A DNA stretch of 64,000 nt, taken from positions 24,783,108 through 24,847,107 of the forward strand of contig CM068314.1 of assembly GCA_034766995.1 (NCBI GenBank). Reading direction: 5' to 3'. The notes below the pieces were generated by a model that did not search any database, was not told the origin of the DNA, and was given only the letters and a program-made list of their open reading frames with translations. Of the stretch, positions 25,890-40,231 are shown piece by piece. Both the position numbers and the translations under genes were made by a program. Numbering within the stretch: the first letter of the stretch is position 1; every line of letters starts with the position of its first letter. Source of the stretch: Acanthacorydalis orientalis. Taxonomy: Eukaryota > Arthropoda > Insecta > Megaloptera > Corydalidae.

Positions 25890-26966
25890 TTATGTATGTT
25901 TACATTTGAATTTAACAAATGAAATAGTCATAATATAATAAATACATTTATTCAGATCTTCAGAGAAACTATACAATACGTAGTTGTACTTCAATAACTT
26001 GTTTATATAAAACACTAAAACAAAATTAATGTTTCTGATTATCGTTATTGTATGATAAGGCAAATGTAAATCATGCAGAATTGCATATATATGAATACTT
26101 ATTAATAATTGCAACTTTTTCATGCAATTCATAAATTTGTAAAATATATATTCTTTATAAAGACTAAAAAATACTAATAAATATATTTTTAAATACAGAC
26201 TTTTATTCCATTCAATATTAAACATAACATAAATGAATTCTAATACAGTGTTCAAAAATTGAAAACTTTGTCTGCTTGTACATAAATCATTGCTTTGGCA
26301 CAATAATTCATAAAACAATATGTCATTAACTGAAAATACTGACTTATAGCAATATACAAGAATTGTTTCCAAATGAACAATATATTGAAAAGTTTTTACC
26401 AAAAACTTAAAACTGGTAAACAGAAGTAGTGAATTATATTTTAGAATGAAAAATATATAAACTGTAAAAAAATTAATTATATTAAAACATAAAACAAAAC
26501 ATCCTAAAGAAAAAGCACAGATGACCAGAAAAAATAAAAAAACATTTTTAAAACTATATTGTAAACATTCATAAGTTTTGGACACTTTTAACATATTTTT
26601 TATCATCTCCATTTGATTTAGAAGTATTTTTTTACATACTACCAATAAATAAAATTCCAAAAAATTATATAAAATATAGTGTTTATAACTGTAATTTAAT
26701 TTCATGAAACTAATAAGAACTGCAAGAAGAAAAATAACTAATAAATTCCAATTAACATTTAACATATTTAATAAGGATAAACACCAATTTTCATTCAAAC
26801 AACATGTTGGATTTATATAAACATGAATATTTATATATTCTCTAAAAGAATAAATGTTTAATATAATAGAATTCCTATATATTACATTAATGATATATGT
26901 AATAGGAATTGAAATCATATGATGGAAATGAATTTTACTAATAATACATATATGAATATTTGACAC
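25890..26966 (-). CDS. Unrecognised intact ORF, hydrophobic, multi-pass membrane-like
   Basis: A single open frame of 358 codons runs from ATG at 26966 to a stop at 25890. In sequence this AT-rich (stop probability roughly 8% per codon from composition) such a run is very unlikely by chance. The product is rich in Phe, Ile, Leu, Tyr and Asn, with several hydrophobic stretches such as WNLLVIFLLAVLISFM, NVFLFFLVICAFSLGCFVL and LYLKIYLLVFFSLY. That suggests a multi-pass membrane protein. Length and texture resemble insect chemoreceptors, but I see no C-terminal gustatory-receptor TYxxxxxQF motif, so I make no family call. It starts just beyond a polyadenylation signal of GCN1 and ends about 290 bp from the Prp19 stop, tail to tail with it. 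It could be a fast-evolving receptor, a recently dead gene or, less likely, a stop-poor untranslated region. Confidence 0.4.
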   Translation of the reverse strand: MSNIHICIISKIHFHHMISIPITYIINVIYRNSIILNIYSFREYINIHVYINPTCCLNENWCLSLLNMLNVNWNLLVIFLLAVLISFMKLNYSYKHYILYNFLEFYLLVVCKKILLNQMEMIKNMLKVSKTYECLQYSFKNVFLFFLVICAFSLGCFVLCFNIINFFTVYIFFILKYNSLLLFTSFKFLVKTFQYIVHLETILVYCYKSVFSVNDILFYELLCQSNDLCTSRQSFQFLNTVLEFIYVMFNIEWNKSLYLKIYLLVFFSLYKEYIFYKFMNCMKKLQLLISIHIYAILHDLHLPYHTITIIRNINFVLVFYINKLLKYNYVLYSFSEDLNKCIYYIMTISFVKFKCKHT

Positions 26967-26970
26967 TGAA

Positions 26971-26976
26971 TTTATT
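26971..26976 (-). terminator. Candidate polyadenylation signal for GCN1
   Basis: AATAAA on the minus strand lies about 42 nt after the GCN1 stop codon, the expected range for a short 3' untranslated region. If used, the 358-codon ORF just downstream is outside the GCN1 transcript. Confidence 0.5.
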
Positions 26977-27017
26977 ACTATGAGAAGTAACTGTAAAATA
27001 TCTAGGTTACAAAATGA

Positions 27018-30000
27018 TCATGTTATCAAGGTATCATCTAATTCTTCTTCTTTTCCTTCGGGTTGAATCATTACTTTTCGAAGTACTTTGCTCACAACAT
27101 CACTTAATGATTCTCGTGCTCCAATATCAAGTAATGCCATGCATCGCTATTAATTAGAAAACATTTTAAAATTTACCATTAAGAATAAAATATAAAAAGA
27201 ATTAAATTAATTACTTGTTGAACTTCATCTCCCTGTCTTAATCTTAATACAGCTATAAGTGCTATTTCAGAATTAGCCTTAACATAACTATTTTTTTCTT
27301 TAGTTCCATTTACTAAGGTAGGTAATAACATTTTCAAGAGCTCTGGTGTCATTTTATCAGCTGGAACTGTACGAGCTAAATGTATAGCTACTCTTGCTAG
27401 TAATTGTTTAACATCATTACTATTATGATTCATAGTCTGAAAAAAACATTCTTGATCTTCTTTTGATTAAAACAATTATAATAAATTTACTTTTCTAAAA
27501 AGCACAACTCCTCGAATTAACAAAAAATATTTGTTTCTTTAGCTTTGCTTATACACATATACTCTTTTAAACACTACTGTTTCAAATTATATAAAACAAA
27601 TTAAAATTAATCTTACTCTCACGAATGGCGCAACCAACATCTGTGGAAGAGGTTGTGTTGTTAGCATCAAATGTTGTAATAAATAACCACAACCTCTGAG
27701 AGCACTTAATGCAACTGGAACTTTATCAGCTTGAAGTCGAGACAGTAATGTATGATTAATTGATAATTCATATTTAGGTGTGTATATAACATTAGGAGCT
27801 TCCTTTAATGCAACAGACAAGGCAGCACTACGTCCATGACGATTCTGCCAATCTACAACTTCTTCACCTACAATAGTTTTTAATTATAAAAAAAACATCT
27901 TTTCATATGAATTAAATACCTATCATTAAATAAAAAGAATAACAATTCATCTATATTTATGTTATTACAATAATTATGTAAGTAAAATTATAAATTATAA
28001 TGTACATATATTCTATTAGTTTATGGATAAAAAATCTTTTTTCTAATAGATTAATTAATAAATTTCATAATATTTATCAACTTACATAAAATTATGTCAT
28101 TTAAGGTTTCAGAAAGTTGTTCTTCTGATAAACAACGTGTAAGTGCTCCTAAACAACCAGCAGCAGCACTGCGAGTTGTATCTTCTGGATGACCAAGCAT
28201 ACTAGTTAATGTTGAATGAACTTGTTTTCTTAACACTTCAGACATTCTATCACCTGCAGCAGTTATAACCCCCCGCAATGCCTGTAATTTAGTTTAATAT
28301 ATATTATTATATATATATACACACATACACATAAACAAGACTTGAAAATATAATTATTCAAGTAAAATAACTTATAGTATTCATATGACATTCTTTTTTC
28401 ACTTACTTGTAGCATGGTTTCTCGAACAGCTGGATCATCTGCATTTTTAACACCTGCATGTAAATCAGCAAAAAGTGGATCGCAGCGAGCATGAATAATA
28501 ATAAGCTGTCCGAGTGCGTAAGCTGCTCTTAATCGAACTTGTCTTGTAGGATCATGCAATGCTTTTAAAAAAGTTGTTTGTAACTGAGGTAAAAATTGCT
28601 TCAACATTACACCCACCTATATTTGAAATTAACACAATTATTACTATTAGTAAGTGTATATTTAAATATTTACATACAAACATATTTACTTAAAATTTAT
28701 AACAGTATTACCTTAGCTAGAAGTATGGCTAAAGTTTCTAATACTGCAGCTTTAACTTGCCAACTAAATCGATCTCCTAATATTCTGATTAACGGACCCG
28801 TAATAGTTACAACACTAGGCTGTAAAGCAATTGCACTTGTAACACGTATTACTTCACCGAGACCTTGCGCAGCTGCTTCTTTTTCATCTCCATCACCGTT
28901 CAATATAGCTTCTCGGAAAATAGGTAATACAGGTGTCACACCTTTCGGTAAACAAAAACCTGGTAAAAGGTCAGCACCTTTCATGTCACTCATAGCAAAT
29001 CGAACTGCTTGTCTAACATCACCAACATACAAAGATTGTTGTTTTGGATCAATTGTCTACAATAAAAAAATTAATTACTAATTTTATAATATGAACTATG
29101 TACTATATAAAATAATGTGCACGTCTGTACACCAGATAAATGTGAGTGGATAATGAATAACTTAGAGCGAGTAACATATAATCTGCTATCTAGAATATTT
29201 GCAATAAAACATAATATTCTATTAAATTTACACTGATAATGTACAAAATAAAAAAGAAAATAGCACTTTATAAACAAATGCACATGTAGACAGTTACCTT
29301 CGTAACAGCATTAAGAGCTTCCCATGCCATTTGCAAAACATCTTTGTTATCATCTGTACATAAATGTATAAGTCCCCTTAGTAACTGTGGAACATGTGTA
29401 GAAAAGTCTGCTTTTGATGATCCACAAAATGCACATAAAAGTGCAGCAGCCGATCTTCGCCTAAGTGGACAATCTGCTCTAGTGTGTTCCAAAAGTTGAT
29501 CAATAATAGTTCTTGTTCCAGCTTCATCCATTACTGATAATACAACTTTTTGACAGTACTCAAGTTGTTGTGCTTCATCGGATGTCCCATGAGATTCAGA
29601 TAATGCAGTTAATAATGCTGGTAAAATTTTATTTAAAAATCGTGTAAGTGCCTCTCCAGCAACAGATGCTAGGATTGCAAGTGCTTTTGTATTAACAGGC
29701 GGAGCACTTAATTGAGGCACTAAATATGGCAAAACAACACGTGATTTAATTGCCATTACTTGACGAAGACCATCGAGTGTGCATTCAACAACATCTGGAT
29801 CCTTATCATTCTTAAAAAAAAGTAAATGTAAAAAAATAAATACTTTTTAAAAATATTTTGTTTTTTAATATTTATAATTTTACTTAATCATAATATTCTA
29901 CATTTAATAGCAATATAAACAAAAATATTACTTACAAGTTGGTTTAACATTGCTGGTAATATATCATCAAGAGCTTTTACACCAACAGTGGAGTGTAAAC

Positions 30001-33000
30001 TATCAAAAGTTTTAGCTGCAGCTTGTCGAACTTCAGGTAAAGGATCACATAATGCTTTTCTTACAGTAGGAACCAATGAATTAACAAAAGTAAGTACCAT
30101 GTCACGAGAAGTAGAAGCCATAATTTCTGATAAACCAATACACACACCTTGACGTGTGTCTGCTTGATCAGATTGTAAACCTTCTTCTAATATTGGAATT
30201 ATTTCAGGTAAAACTCGTTCGCCTAATTTTCGAACTAAATCTCCTAAAGTTCTAGCAGCCACCTTCATAGCAACAATTTATACAAATTAATAAACAAATA
30301 ATATATAATTATGTAATTGTTAAATAATAACATTAGTTTCATTATTTGAAATAAAAAAAATCAAATATCAACAAATAATTACTTCAATTACTGACCTGTC
30401 TTTTATCATAACTGGTACTAGCCAAACATCCTAAGAGTAATGTAAATAATGTGGGAAGGATTTCACGAAGAGTTCGTGGAGTGTTTGTAACTACAACTTT
30501 CCACACATGTAATGCAGCTTGTCGTACCATAAGTGCAACATCAGAGCGACCCATGTACAAACCAGCAAGAACACGGTTTCTTCTTTCAACACCTAGAGCA
30601 TTCATAATAGCTCGATGTGATTGTTCTGTACCAAAATTATCATCTTCACTAGCTGTTTCTGTACTCATTTTTCCAGATACACCAGAAATTCGATATAATA
30701 AATCACCAAGTAATTGCACCGAACTACAAGATATAAATTTATGAAATTATTAACTACATTCATATATATATTACATTAAATGATTACAATTTAACACATC
30801 ATATATTTATTGATCAAGCTTTATTCTCGATCAATCAATACACAAAAAACTTAAAAAAATCTTTTAAAAATAAATAATTAGCTTATATACATTCTATATT
30901 ACCTGTATCGAATTCTCCAATTATCATCAAATAATCCTCGTTCAAGTTCAGGAAGTAACAACATTATAGCTGAATCTGCATATAAATTTACTATACGCTG
31001 ACCAGCTTTAAGTGCTGTATCTCTTACATATTCATTTTCATCTGCTAATGCTTGTAATATTGGATTAATAATTTGACCAATGTATGGAGTAAATTCTTGG
31101 GTAAATGCAACAGGTAAATATATGAAAAGCATTATATATCCATCTTTCACATGCGGTGCAATATCTATTCTTTCAGCAGTAGCAATAACTTCTGTAAGAT
31201 AAAAATATATATATACATATACATACATACATACATGTATATATAAATATACACATGTAATATGAATTTTTACCTGGCATAAGTTTATGTAATTTTTCAA
31301 CACCTAAACCAGCAACAACTTCAGACAGACCTTGTGCAGCTCCAGAACGATCAACAGAACTACTTTCTGAAGTAAGTGTATACATAAGCCAAGGTAACAA
31401 ATCTTCAAAACTAGCTTCACCCATCCCACGTACCATTGCACCTAAAGCTCTTGCACTAACACTACGAACCTATATATAAATACCATAAAATTAAATGAAA
31501 TATTAAAATTAAAATCATAATAAATGAAACAAGGTTACCTCAGGTTAATGACTATATAAACAACAGTGAATTCATAAAATCTTTATACTGACCTCTGGTA
31601 CAGGATCCAACAATGAAGTTTTCAGGCCTGGTATTATTGTAGGTAAATAAGGTTTAAGATCTTTTTGATCAGTTAACGAATACATATTCCCAATGATCTG
31701 AGCAGCCATTTTACGTGTTTCAGTTGACCGATCTTGAAAAGCTCTTTGTACAACGGGCATAATAAGGGCAAGAGATGGTGCATCTATGAAATGTACAAAT
31801 TGGGTATCAAGTAATGTTTGTAAACAAGCTGATGTTTTATTTGATGGATCTTGTAGTGCTTGTAACAATACTGGTACGATAGCTAAAACAATAACAATCT
31901 TTAAGTATTATTTTAATAAAAAATTTTTTCATTTGCAAAGTACCTAATAAAAGATACGCATTATTTATTTCAAATCAAAATGAAATATTACTAACTCAAA
32001 ACAGGCTACATTGTAAAACGTGATCATAAGTAAATTCATTTGATTAGTTTAATTTATAACTTTTAATTATTTTATTTGATTTGATTGAAAAGTTATATGT
32101 TTACTACATTTATTACTAATATTTATAAATTATAAAACTACCCTGGAGGTCCTCTTCCTATAAGGCCAACTGAATGCTTGCTTTCTGCGATCAATTTCAG
32201 CATGTGTGCCATGAAAAAAGATCATGGAAAGCAAGAATTTAGCTGATCCTATAGGAAGAAGACCCTCAGAATAATATACCGACAGGATCACACATATATA
32301 AACATTATAGGATAATAATAAAATAATTATAAAATTACCCTGAATTTCAGGATTTCTTATAACAGAACCAATTACTCTTAATGCTTCTGCACCTGCTGCT
32401 TGAACTTTCATATGAGAATCACTTAAAACTTCAATCAATTTTGGAACAATACTTGGAAGGCAAGAAGATAATTGTTTAGGTGCACAATAAGCCATTGACC
32501 CAAGAAGTTCAACAGAACCTAAAAAAGAAATTAGTTAAATGTTCGAATTTGATAAGAGAATATTATACACTAAAAGAATACAATTAACTAAATTTTTACC
32601 TGTTTTTGTTCTCCATGAATCTTCTTCAAGAGCAGCAAGAAGAGATGGTAATACTAACTTAACTCCATGTGCTGACAACTTACTCATTACAATTCTAGCT
32701 GTATCATCTGTGGCTTGTCTAACATATTGACTAGTATCTCCGAAACATAACAAAAGATGTGGAAGAACATGTACTATATATGGCTCAAATAAACGGCCTA
32801 ACATAGAACACAACATTTCAAATGCAAATAAGGCTCCTGAAACAATTTAATAATAATTGATGTTTTTTTTCCTCTAAAAATATATGTCACAAAGATGAAA
32901 ACAAAATCTAACCTTCTCGATGTTTATAATTCTTTTTATCTTGAATAGCATCAGTTAATTTTGTCATTATATCTAATTGTTTGAGTGCAAGTATTCCCAT

Positions 33001-35246
33001 TCCTTTAACAAGACCAGCAATACCATAAGCAGCACCTTTTCTATCACCATACTTTTCTGATTTTAATAATTGATATAAGAGTTTATTTACAATATTTGGA
33101 GCATCATCTTTGATAGAAGGAACTAGATATGGTAAACAATTTGCAACTGCTTCTTGAACTTGCTGGGCTGGGGTAGAAAGTGCTGCAACAAGTCTTTTCA
33201 CAATTGGTTTAATGCGTGGATCATCTTTTTCTAAATGACGTGCAAGCGACCCCATTAAGATTACAACACTTTGTCGAACAGCATCATAACTACCAGATTT
33301 TGGAGCTTTATCCATAAAATGCTCAAAAACAGGAAGAACAGTTCCTACAGTATCCTATAATGCACAGACGTATTTGTATCTTTAAATTATATGCACACAC
33401 ACAACACACAAAAATTGTTTTTTAATAAGTTAAAAAAATCAATCACTTAAAGGATTAATACTTAAATTGGCTGTTTAAAATAAATATGTAATATTTCATA
33501 AAAATTCCATTTTTTAAAATAAGTAAAAAATTAAAATTTCACACAAAGATAAACAAATTGCAATGATCTCTACACCTTTCCATGTAAATCAACAACACGT
33601 AAGGCTGCTGCTAGCATTTCTTGTCGTACAATGCTGCTTCGATCACCAAGACCACTTGTAACAAAAAATGTGACAAGCTTTCCTATTGAATCGACAGATA
33701 ATAATGGGGCAATCTGAGCCAAAGCTAATGCTACACCTCTACGAGGACTCCAAGTATCAATTGGTTGTTCCACCACACGACCAAAGTTATCTAATGTTGG
33801 TGGAATAATCTGAAATATATTAGTATGATAATTTAAAAAATTGTAATAAAATTTTCCTTATAGTCAATTTACCATTATATTAACATTGTTAAACTTACAG
33901 TTAATTTATCATTATATATTCGTAACAATTTTCGAAGCGTGTCCTCATTACTTTTTGGATTTGATTTCAATTCCGGTTCTAAAAGTGCATACAATGCTTT
34001 TGCTGCTGCTTGCTGTACACATTCTACAGGATGTTGTATGTCTTCAAGTATGACATCAGATAAACGTCCAGGTAACTTTAAATCAGCATTCACCCACAAT
34101 GAATCTGCTAATTCGCTGTAATTTCAATTAATTATTCATTAAATTGATACTTAATCAATTTTAATGTTTTAAAGAGAAGTTTTATTATTTTCACATATAT
34201 GCTTTATAATTCATATAATTAAATCAATTACTTTATCTCTTGTTGTGTATCAAAACGAGCAACCCATACTCTTTGAACAATAGCAGCAGAAAGTTTGCGA
34301 TCATTTTTTAATGACGGTAACACAACTGAAATTGTTTGCAAAGCACGTAATGCAGCATCACGTACTGCATTAGTAGGATTTTGTAATGCAGATAAAAGAA
34401 CTTCAATTTCATTTGAAATAGCAAAAGCACATCGTTCTGCACCACTCCCAGATTTAGCAACATCCAAGAGACATACAACAGCTTGAGATTGAATACGACC
34501 ACTTGTTGAACCTTAAAAACATTTTTAAATATATATAAAAAAAAAGATACCAAAAACTTTATGTGCAGCGATAGTATTTCTAATTTTATACATATATAGA
34601 AGTGTACATTGATACTTTGATATTCAATCTGCTTACCAATTAATTCAATTAATAATTGAAACATTTGTTCTCTTGGTAGCAGTTTGGGATGATGTAAATC
34701 TTTTTCTCCTTCTGCTAGTTGTCCTCGAATTCTAGCATGATCAGATATTATTTGCAGTCCATTGTGAATTAATATTTCATCATTTTTCCCATAAGATAGC
34801 ATACTCAATTTTAATAAAGGAAACATATAACAGAACATTGGAGCACTAAAGTGATTTTGAGGAACTTCAACATCGATATCTTTATTTTTATTTTTAATTG
34901 TCTTTTCATGTATAATTTTAATTGTTCTTTTCACAGCAGTTTCTAATTCCTCATCTTCCCAAGCACTTTCCATATCACAAGCTGGACATTTTAGACGTAA
35001 TATTATACATGCTATTAACATTCCAAGAGGCTGTAAATCTTTAGGAAATACAGTTTTATGTAGTTCTATAAATAATTTTGTAAGGTACGGGGCAGCAAGT
35101 GGAGAATTTAATGCTCCAAGGATCGGAGGAATAATATCTTTAAAATACATTGAAAAATCTCGTGGATTTCCTTTAGCTGCCGATCGTATGAGAGAAACGG
35201 TGTTTAGTAAAATAATATTTAGCTAAAAAGAACAATAACAATATTA

Positions 35247-35278
<32 letters not shown>

Positions 35279-38200
35279 GTTTACACAATATACGTTAGTT
35301 TACTAACTAAAAAAAATTTTTTTATTAAAAACAAAACTATTCATAAATAAAAGTTTGAGTTCTCTTATATACTTTCATTAATTTTAAAAAATAATTAAAA
35401 AGCAGATTATTTTAATATAACAAAAATCAAAACTTAAAATATGTGTATTGTGTTTGTGTAAACCAATGCATCATTAAAATTTAACCCAATTACTTCTTTA
35501 AGTTTTTTTCTTATATTCGCTTCTTTTTCACGTTGAGCTTTAATAAGTTCTTGCTGTTTAGGAGTATATTGAGGTTCAATGATTTTTCCTTCTCGTCTTT
35601 TTTTTTCTAATAATTCTCTACGAAGTGCTAATTCTTCAAGCTGTTCTTTATAACTATAAACTTTGCTCTCTCGTTTCAAATTCATTGTTATGAAGGTTTC
35701 ATCATCATTCCTACAATATATATATATATATATATACACATAAAATTTTAATCTATTTAATTAACAACTTTTTACATATTGCCTAATAATTATATACAAT
35801 TATTACTTACCCAGGTAAAACACTTTTATCATATAATTCTCCTTCTGGTGTCAAAAATGTAAAATAATCATCCTTTGTAATTTGTAGTACTTGAGAATGA
35901 CATAATTTTTTTGCAACAAATTCTGTCAAATACGGTAATATTAATTCAGGTCCAAGAGAAACAATAGTAGCAACTGAATTTTCATTACACTATAAAAATT
36001 AAATGAATTTCAATTGGAAGGGGAATTAACATATAATATTCAAATAAAATTTACATTTTATATAAATAATTTAGGTAATAGAAAAATTGTACATGTTATA
36101 CTGCAAATGTACAGTGAATTACTTACAGGTGAAGCACTGAAATCATCTACAAGTATTTTATTAATCTGCTTACTACTAAGTCCAATAAGCCGTTTAGGAT
36201 CCATTTTTATATGTAATAACATACGAGACCATAAATTAGGAGCCACATTTACTACAGCAGGATGATGTGCAGGAATTAAAGCTGCAAGTGCAATTTGTTG
36301 AATTTCCTTATGAGGCATATTGAGACGACAAAATATTGAATTTAAAATCTGAAAATCATTAGATTAATACACTAATCAAATAGAATTTACAAATTAGAAT
36401 AATAAAATTTGTCTAATTAGATAATTAAAAATGTATCAAACCTCTATAATAACATGTGCATTTATTTCAATATTTTTAGCATCTTTTTCTGAATTTTCTC
36501 TTTCATTGTATGATGATATTTTTATATTTGTCATAAAATTCGTAAGTTCATTTAATAGAGCACATGCATGTTTTGTGCCAACTATACCTGGTGCATTTAC
36601 TAATCGTTTCAAAGATTTCAATTGTATTTTTCTGATACTATAAGTTGTAACAGCAATACTATGTATGAATGCTTTGTATATGGGTGATTCTCGTCCTGAT
36701 ATTTTTGCCAATTGGTTGAGTAGTATATGTTCACACAACAATGTAACATGTTGTAACGCTAAATCAATACTTAACATATTAAAATTTTATTATGATTTAC
36801 AAATATTTTTACAGAAATTATTTTTTTGAACAAAAAGACTATTTTTTATAATATTTTACATACGTAAATCCATGTGTACTTATGTGAGTGGATATATATA
36901 TATATATATACACACACACATACACTTATATATATACACATATGCATATACATAAAGAATGAATAAATATATATAATTATTAAAAAGTACACACATATAT
37001 AAAATAATATGACATAAAAATATAAAATACCTCCTTCATTAGCAACTGTTAAAAACTTCTCAGATATGAACACTTGTTTTTCCATATCATAAATTACATT
37101 GAAAAGAGATAACATTTTAGATGTAGTATCTGGATTTGAATGTGAAATTTTTAATAATAAATAAGCTGCACCGAGACCTTCTGTAACAGGTCCTACTTGT
37201 GTAGATTGTGATACAGCCCTTTCCACTGATTTTAATAAAATTGGTATAAATTCATCAGCTTGTGTTATTGTATTCACTGTGAAACACTTCAGCATACATT
37301 CTATATAAGAAGAACGAACACTTGATGTAGATGTTTTCAATGCCATTCCTTTCTGTAAAATTAACATATAATTGTATAAGATTAATACAAGAACTATTTT
37401 ATACTTAATAACCAATTTTATATACAGGGATTAAAAATTAACAAATTAAATAACTGAACATTACAAAGTGAGCATGTATGCTTTATTAAATTTAAATTAA
37501 TTTATTATCAAATTACATTATAAATATTATATAAAATGAGATCTGCTTAAATAAATACAATTATAGATTATTTTATAAATGAAGTATTACCTTAAATCCA
37601 TCAATTATTTGCTTTGGTATTTCTTTATCAAAATTTTCACACCAATAAGAAAGTTGTTGCAAAGCAAAACATAAACATGTTTCATTTACTTCAGTTTCAA
37701 GTACTTTAATAAAATGGTTAACAGCTACAAGTGAAAGATATTGAATACTTTCACCTGCTACTGCATTTTGACTCAAATTACCTGCACCCTATAATTTAGT
37801 TAAATTAGTAAGTAGCTATATAACATTCAAGTAATTATTATTGAATATCAGTATATTATCTTTCACCAAACAAAAATACATGTGTGTGTATGTATGTATG
37901 TGTACATATATATATACACATACACTTTTAAAATTAATATATACTTAAATTCACATACCTTTAATACACCTATTTTATGATCAAGAAGAGTTAATTTACC
38001 ATCTGAACCATGAAATACAGCAAAAACTTGATTTAAGAGGCCTTCTATAGCTTTTGCATCATTACATTTTACTGCTAAACATTTACATGCTTCAGCTGCT
38101 TCATCTCTTACTAAATCATCTTTTGAATGTAAATTGGCTACAATTTAATTATTTTAAATCAAAACATCATTAAATACAAAGCTTGATTCTACAAAATAAT

Positions 38201-38507
38201 CTTACTTATTAAACTTTTCCCAATATCTAGAGCATACAGACTGCAATCTATAGCTAATCCTGATATGACAAGGCCAACACATTCAAGTATTACTTCTGGA
38301 CTACGAAGCATTGCTTTCTGTAGTGCTGGTAATAAAGTACTTTTAAAATCTTCATTCGTAATTAACTGAAGTAGTGGATAACATGTTTTTATTACTGACG
38401 CAGAAGGCTTTGTTTTACAATTTATTAAAGTTTTAATAAATGTTTCTAATAATTTTGACTAAAATAAACAAAAATTACATTAACATATACCAAACAGCAT
38501 GTATGTA

Positions 38508-38541
<34 letters not shown>

Positions 38542-39498
38542 CACGTCCATTTTAAACTGGAAAAACTAATAATGAAATGTATGAAATACCTTATACCCAT
38601 TAACAAGCTGAATTTTACTCTTTTGTTTTAAAGCTTTACAAATAACTGCTCCTAAAACAGCAAAATGTGATAAATGTTCTGTTGTTTGTAATACTTTTAA
38701 ATAAATTGTTTCACTGTCTTTCCAATTTTTCCATATTTTCAACAGCTAAAACAAATATAATTATTATTATAAAATAAAAATACATTATTTACTCTCTTAC
38801 TAATTCAAATGCTTTTAAAGAATATTTGTTGAGCCCCACAGATACAATTATCATGAAAAGTAGTGCTTGTGCTTCTACAAGTTGAATAAATTCTGAATTG
38901 AATTTTTCAGGTCCCTGCGGAAACACTCCATGATTTAATACTATGCAAGACCACTTTAATGCATATAGAGCTGACTGAGCAACATAAGGTCTAAAACAAA
39001 ACAGAAAAATAATAAATGAAATATTATTTTCAGAAGATTTAAAAGAATTACGTTGGAGTTATCCCTTTGAGTTGAGCAGCTAATTCTAACAGAACATTTG
39101 AAATATGTTTTATGGTCCATTCTAAATGGTATTTTAACAATGCTGTTATTAAATTTTTAACATAGTATTGAGACTTGTTATCTCTATATCTGGGTAAAAT
39201 AAACTGCAAAATTTTACAAATCCCGCGTATTATGTTTTCGTTAATTCCTAAAAACAATTTTTATTCGAATTAAACTTATTACACATATTTGATAAAAATA
39301 CCTGTATCTGACAGAACAGATATCACATTATTAATAATGTCACCACGTTCTTTAATACTAGCGGTTTGAACACGATCTGGTAAATTTTTCAAAGCTTTCG
39401 TTAACTGTAAATAAAAATTAAAATAATGAATAGTACTTTACAAATAATTAATAAATATATTTTACTACACGTGACTAACTCACATCCACTTCTGCCAT
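27018..39498 (-). CDS. GCN1: GCN1, HEAT-repeat activator of eIF2alpha kinase GCN2
   Basis: Thirty-two exons on the minus strand, 5' to 3': 39484-39498, 39302-39404, 39052-39247, 38801-38990, 38590-38745, 38206-38458, 37959-38137, 37591-37788, 37031-37352, 36442-36758, 36127-36348, 35811-35989, 35494-35710, 34637-35222, 34232-34511, 33899-34115, 33576-33809, 32913-33354, 32600-32836, 32339-32518, 31593-31882, 31274-31469, 30903-31191, 30396-30723, 29936-30262, 29298-29810, 28712-29056, 28407-28616, 28086-28281, 27617-27867, 27215-27436 and 27018-27146. All junctions are phase-consistent. The total is 8019 nt, 2672 residues; human GCN1 has 2671. Exon 1 codes only MAEVD. The chain is HEAT repeats throughout. 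A charged coiled-coil lies at about 777-849 (exon 13). The eEF3-like part is about 1435-1830 ([43 protein letters not shown]). A GCN2 RWD-binding region is inferred by position at about 2050-2430. The C-terminus is DDTLIT. GCN1 rides on ribosomes, senses stalls or collisions and passes uncharged tRNA signals to GCN2. Exon 10 start rests on frame: the acceptor nearer 36776 would hit a stop. Confidence 0.97.
32146..32267 (-). repeat. Long imperfect hairpin in GCN1 intron 20
   Basis: Arms 32146-32185 and 32227-32267 are inverted copies (GAGGTCCTCTTCCTATAAGG against GAGGGTCTTCTTCCTATAGG, then ...TTGCTTTC in both). About 32 of 40 positions match, around a 41-nt loop. It is more GC-rich than the host intron and happens to be open in one minus-strand frame. 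It could be a foldback MITE, a hairpin RNA or, less likely, an intronic small RNA gene: I see no convincing C/D or H/ACA boxes. Confidence 0.6.
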
Positions 39499-40078
<580 letters not shown>

Positions 40079-40188
40079 ATGTCTTTATCCAAATGTTTAA
40101 ATAATGGTGTAGCTGCCTATTTTAATCAACTATATAAAAATCCAGTGAAAACAAAAGCATTAACATGGTATTTTTTTGTTATAATTAA

Positions 40189-40231
<43 letters not shown>

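Noticed and set aside
28596..29081. 161-codon plus-strand ORF
   Set aside because: It is the antisense shadow of GCN1 exon 27, whose minus-strand translation matches GCN1 clearly.
36776..36780. Alternative acceptor for GCN1 exon 10
   Set aside because: Using this AG puts a TAG in frame after three codons; the AG immediately before 36758 restores phase and gives the conserved [15 protein letters not shown] segment.
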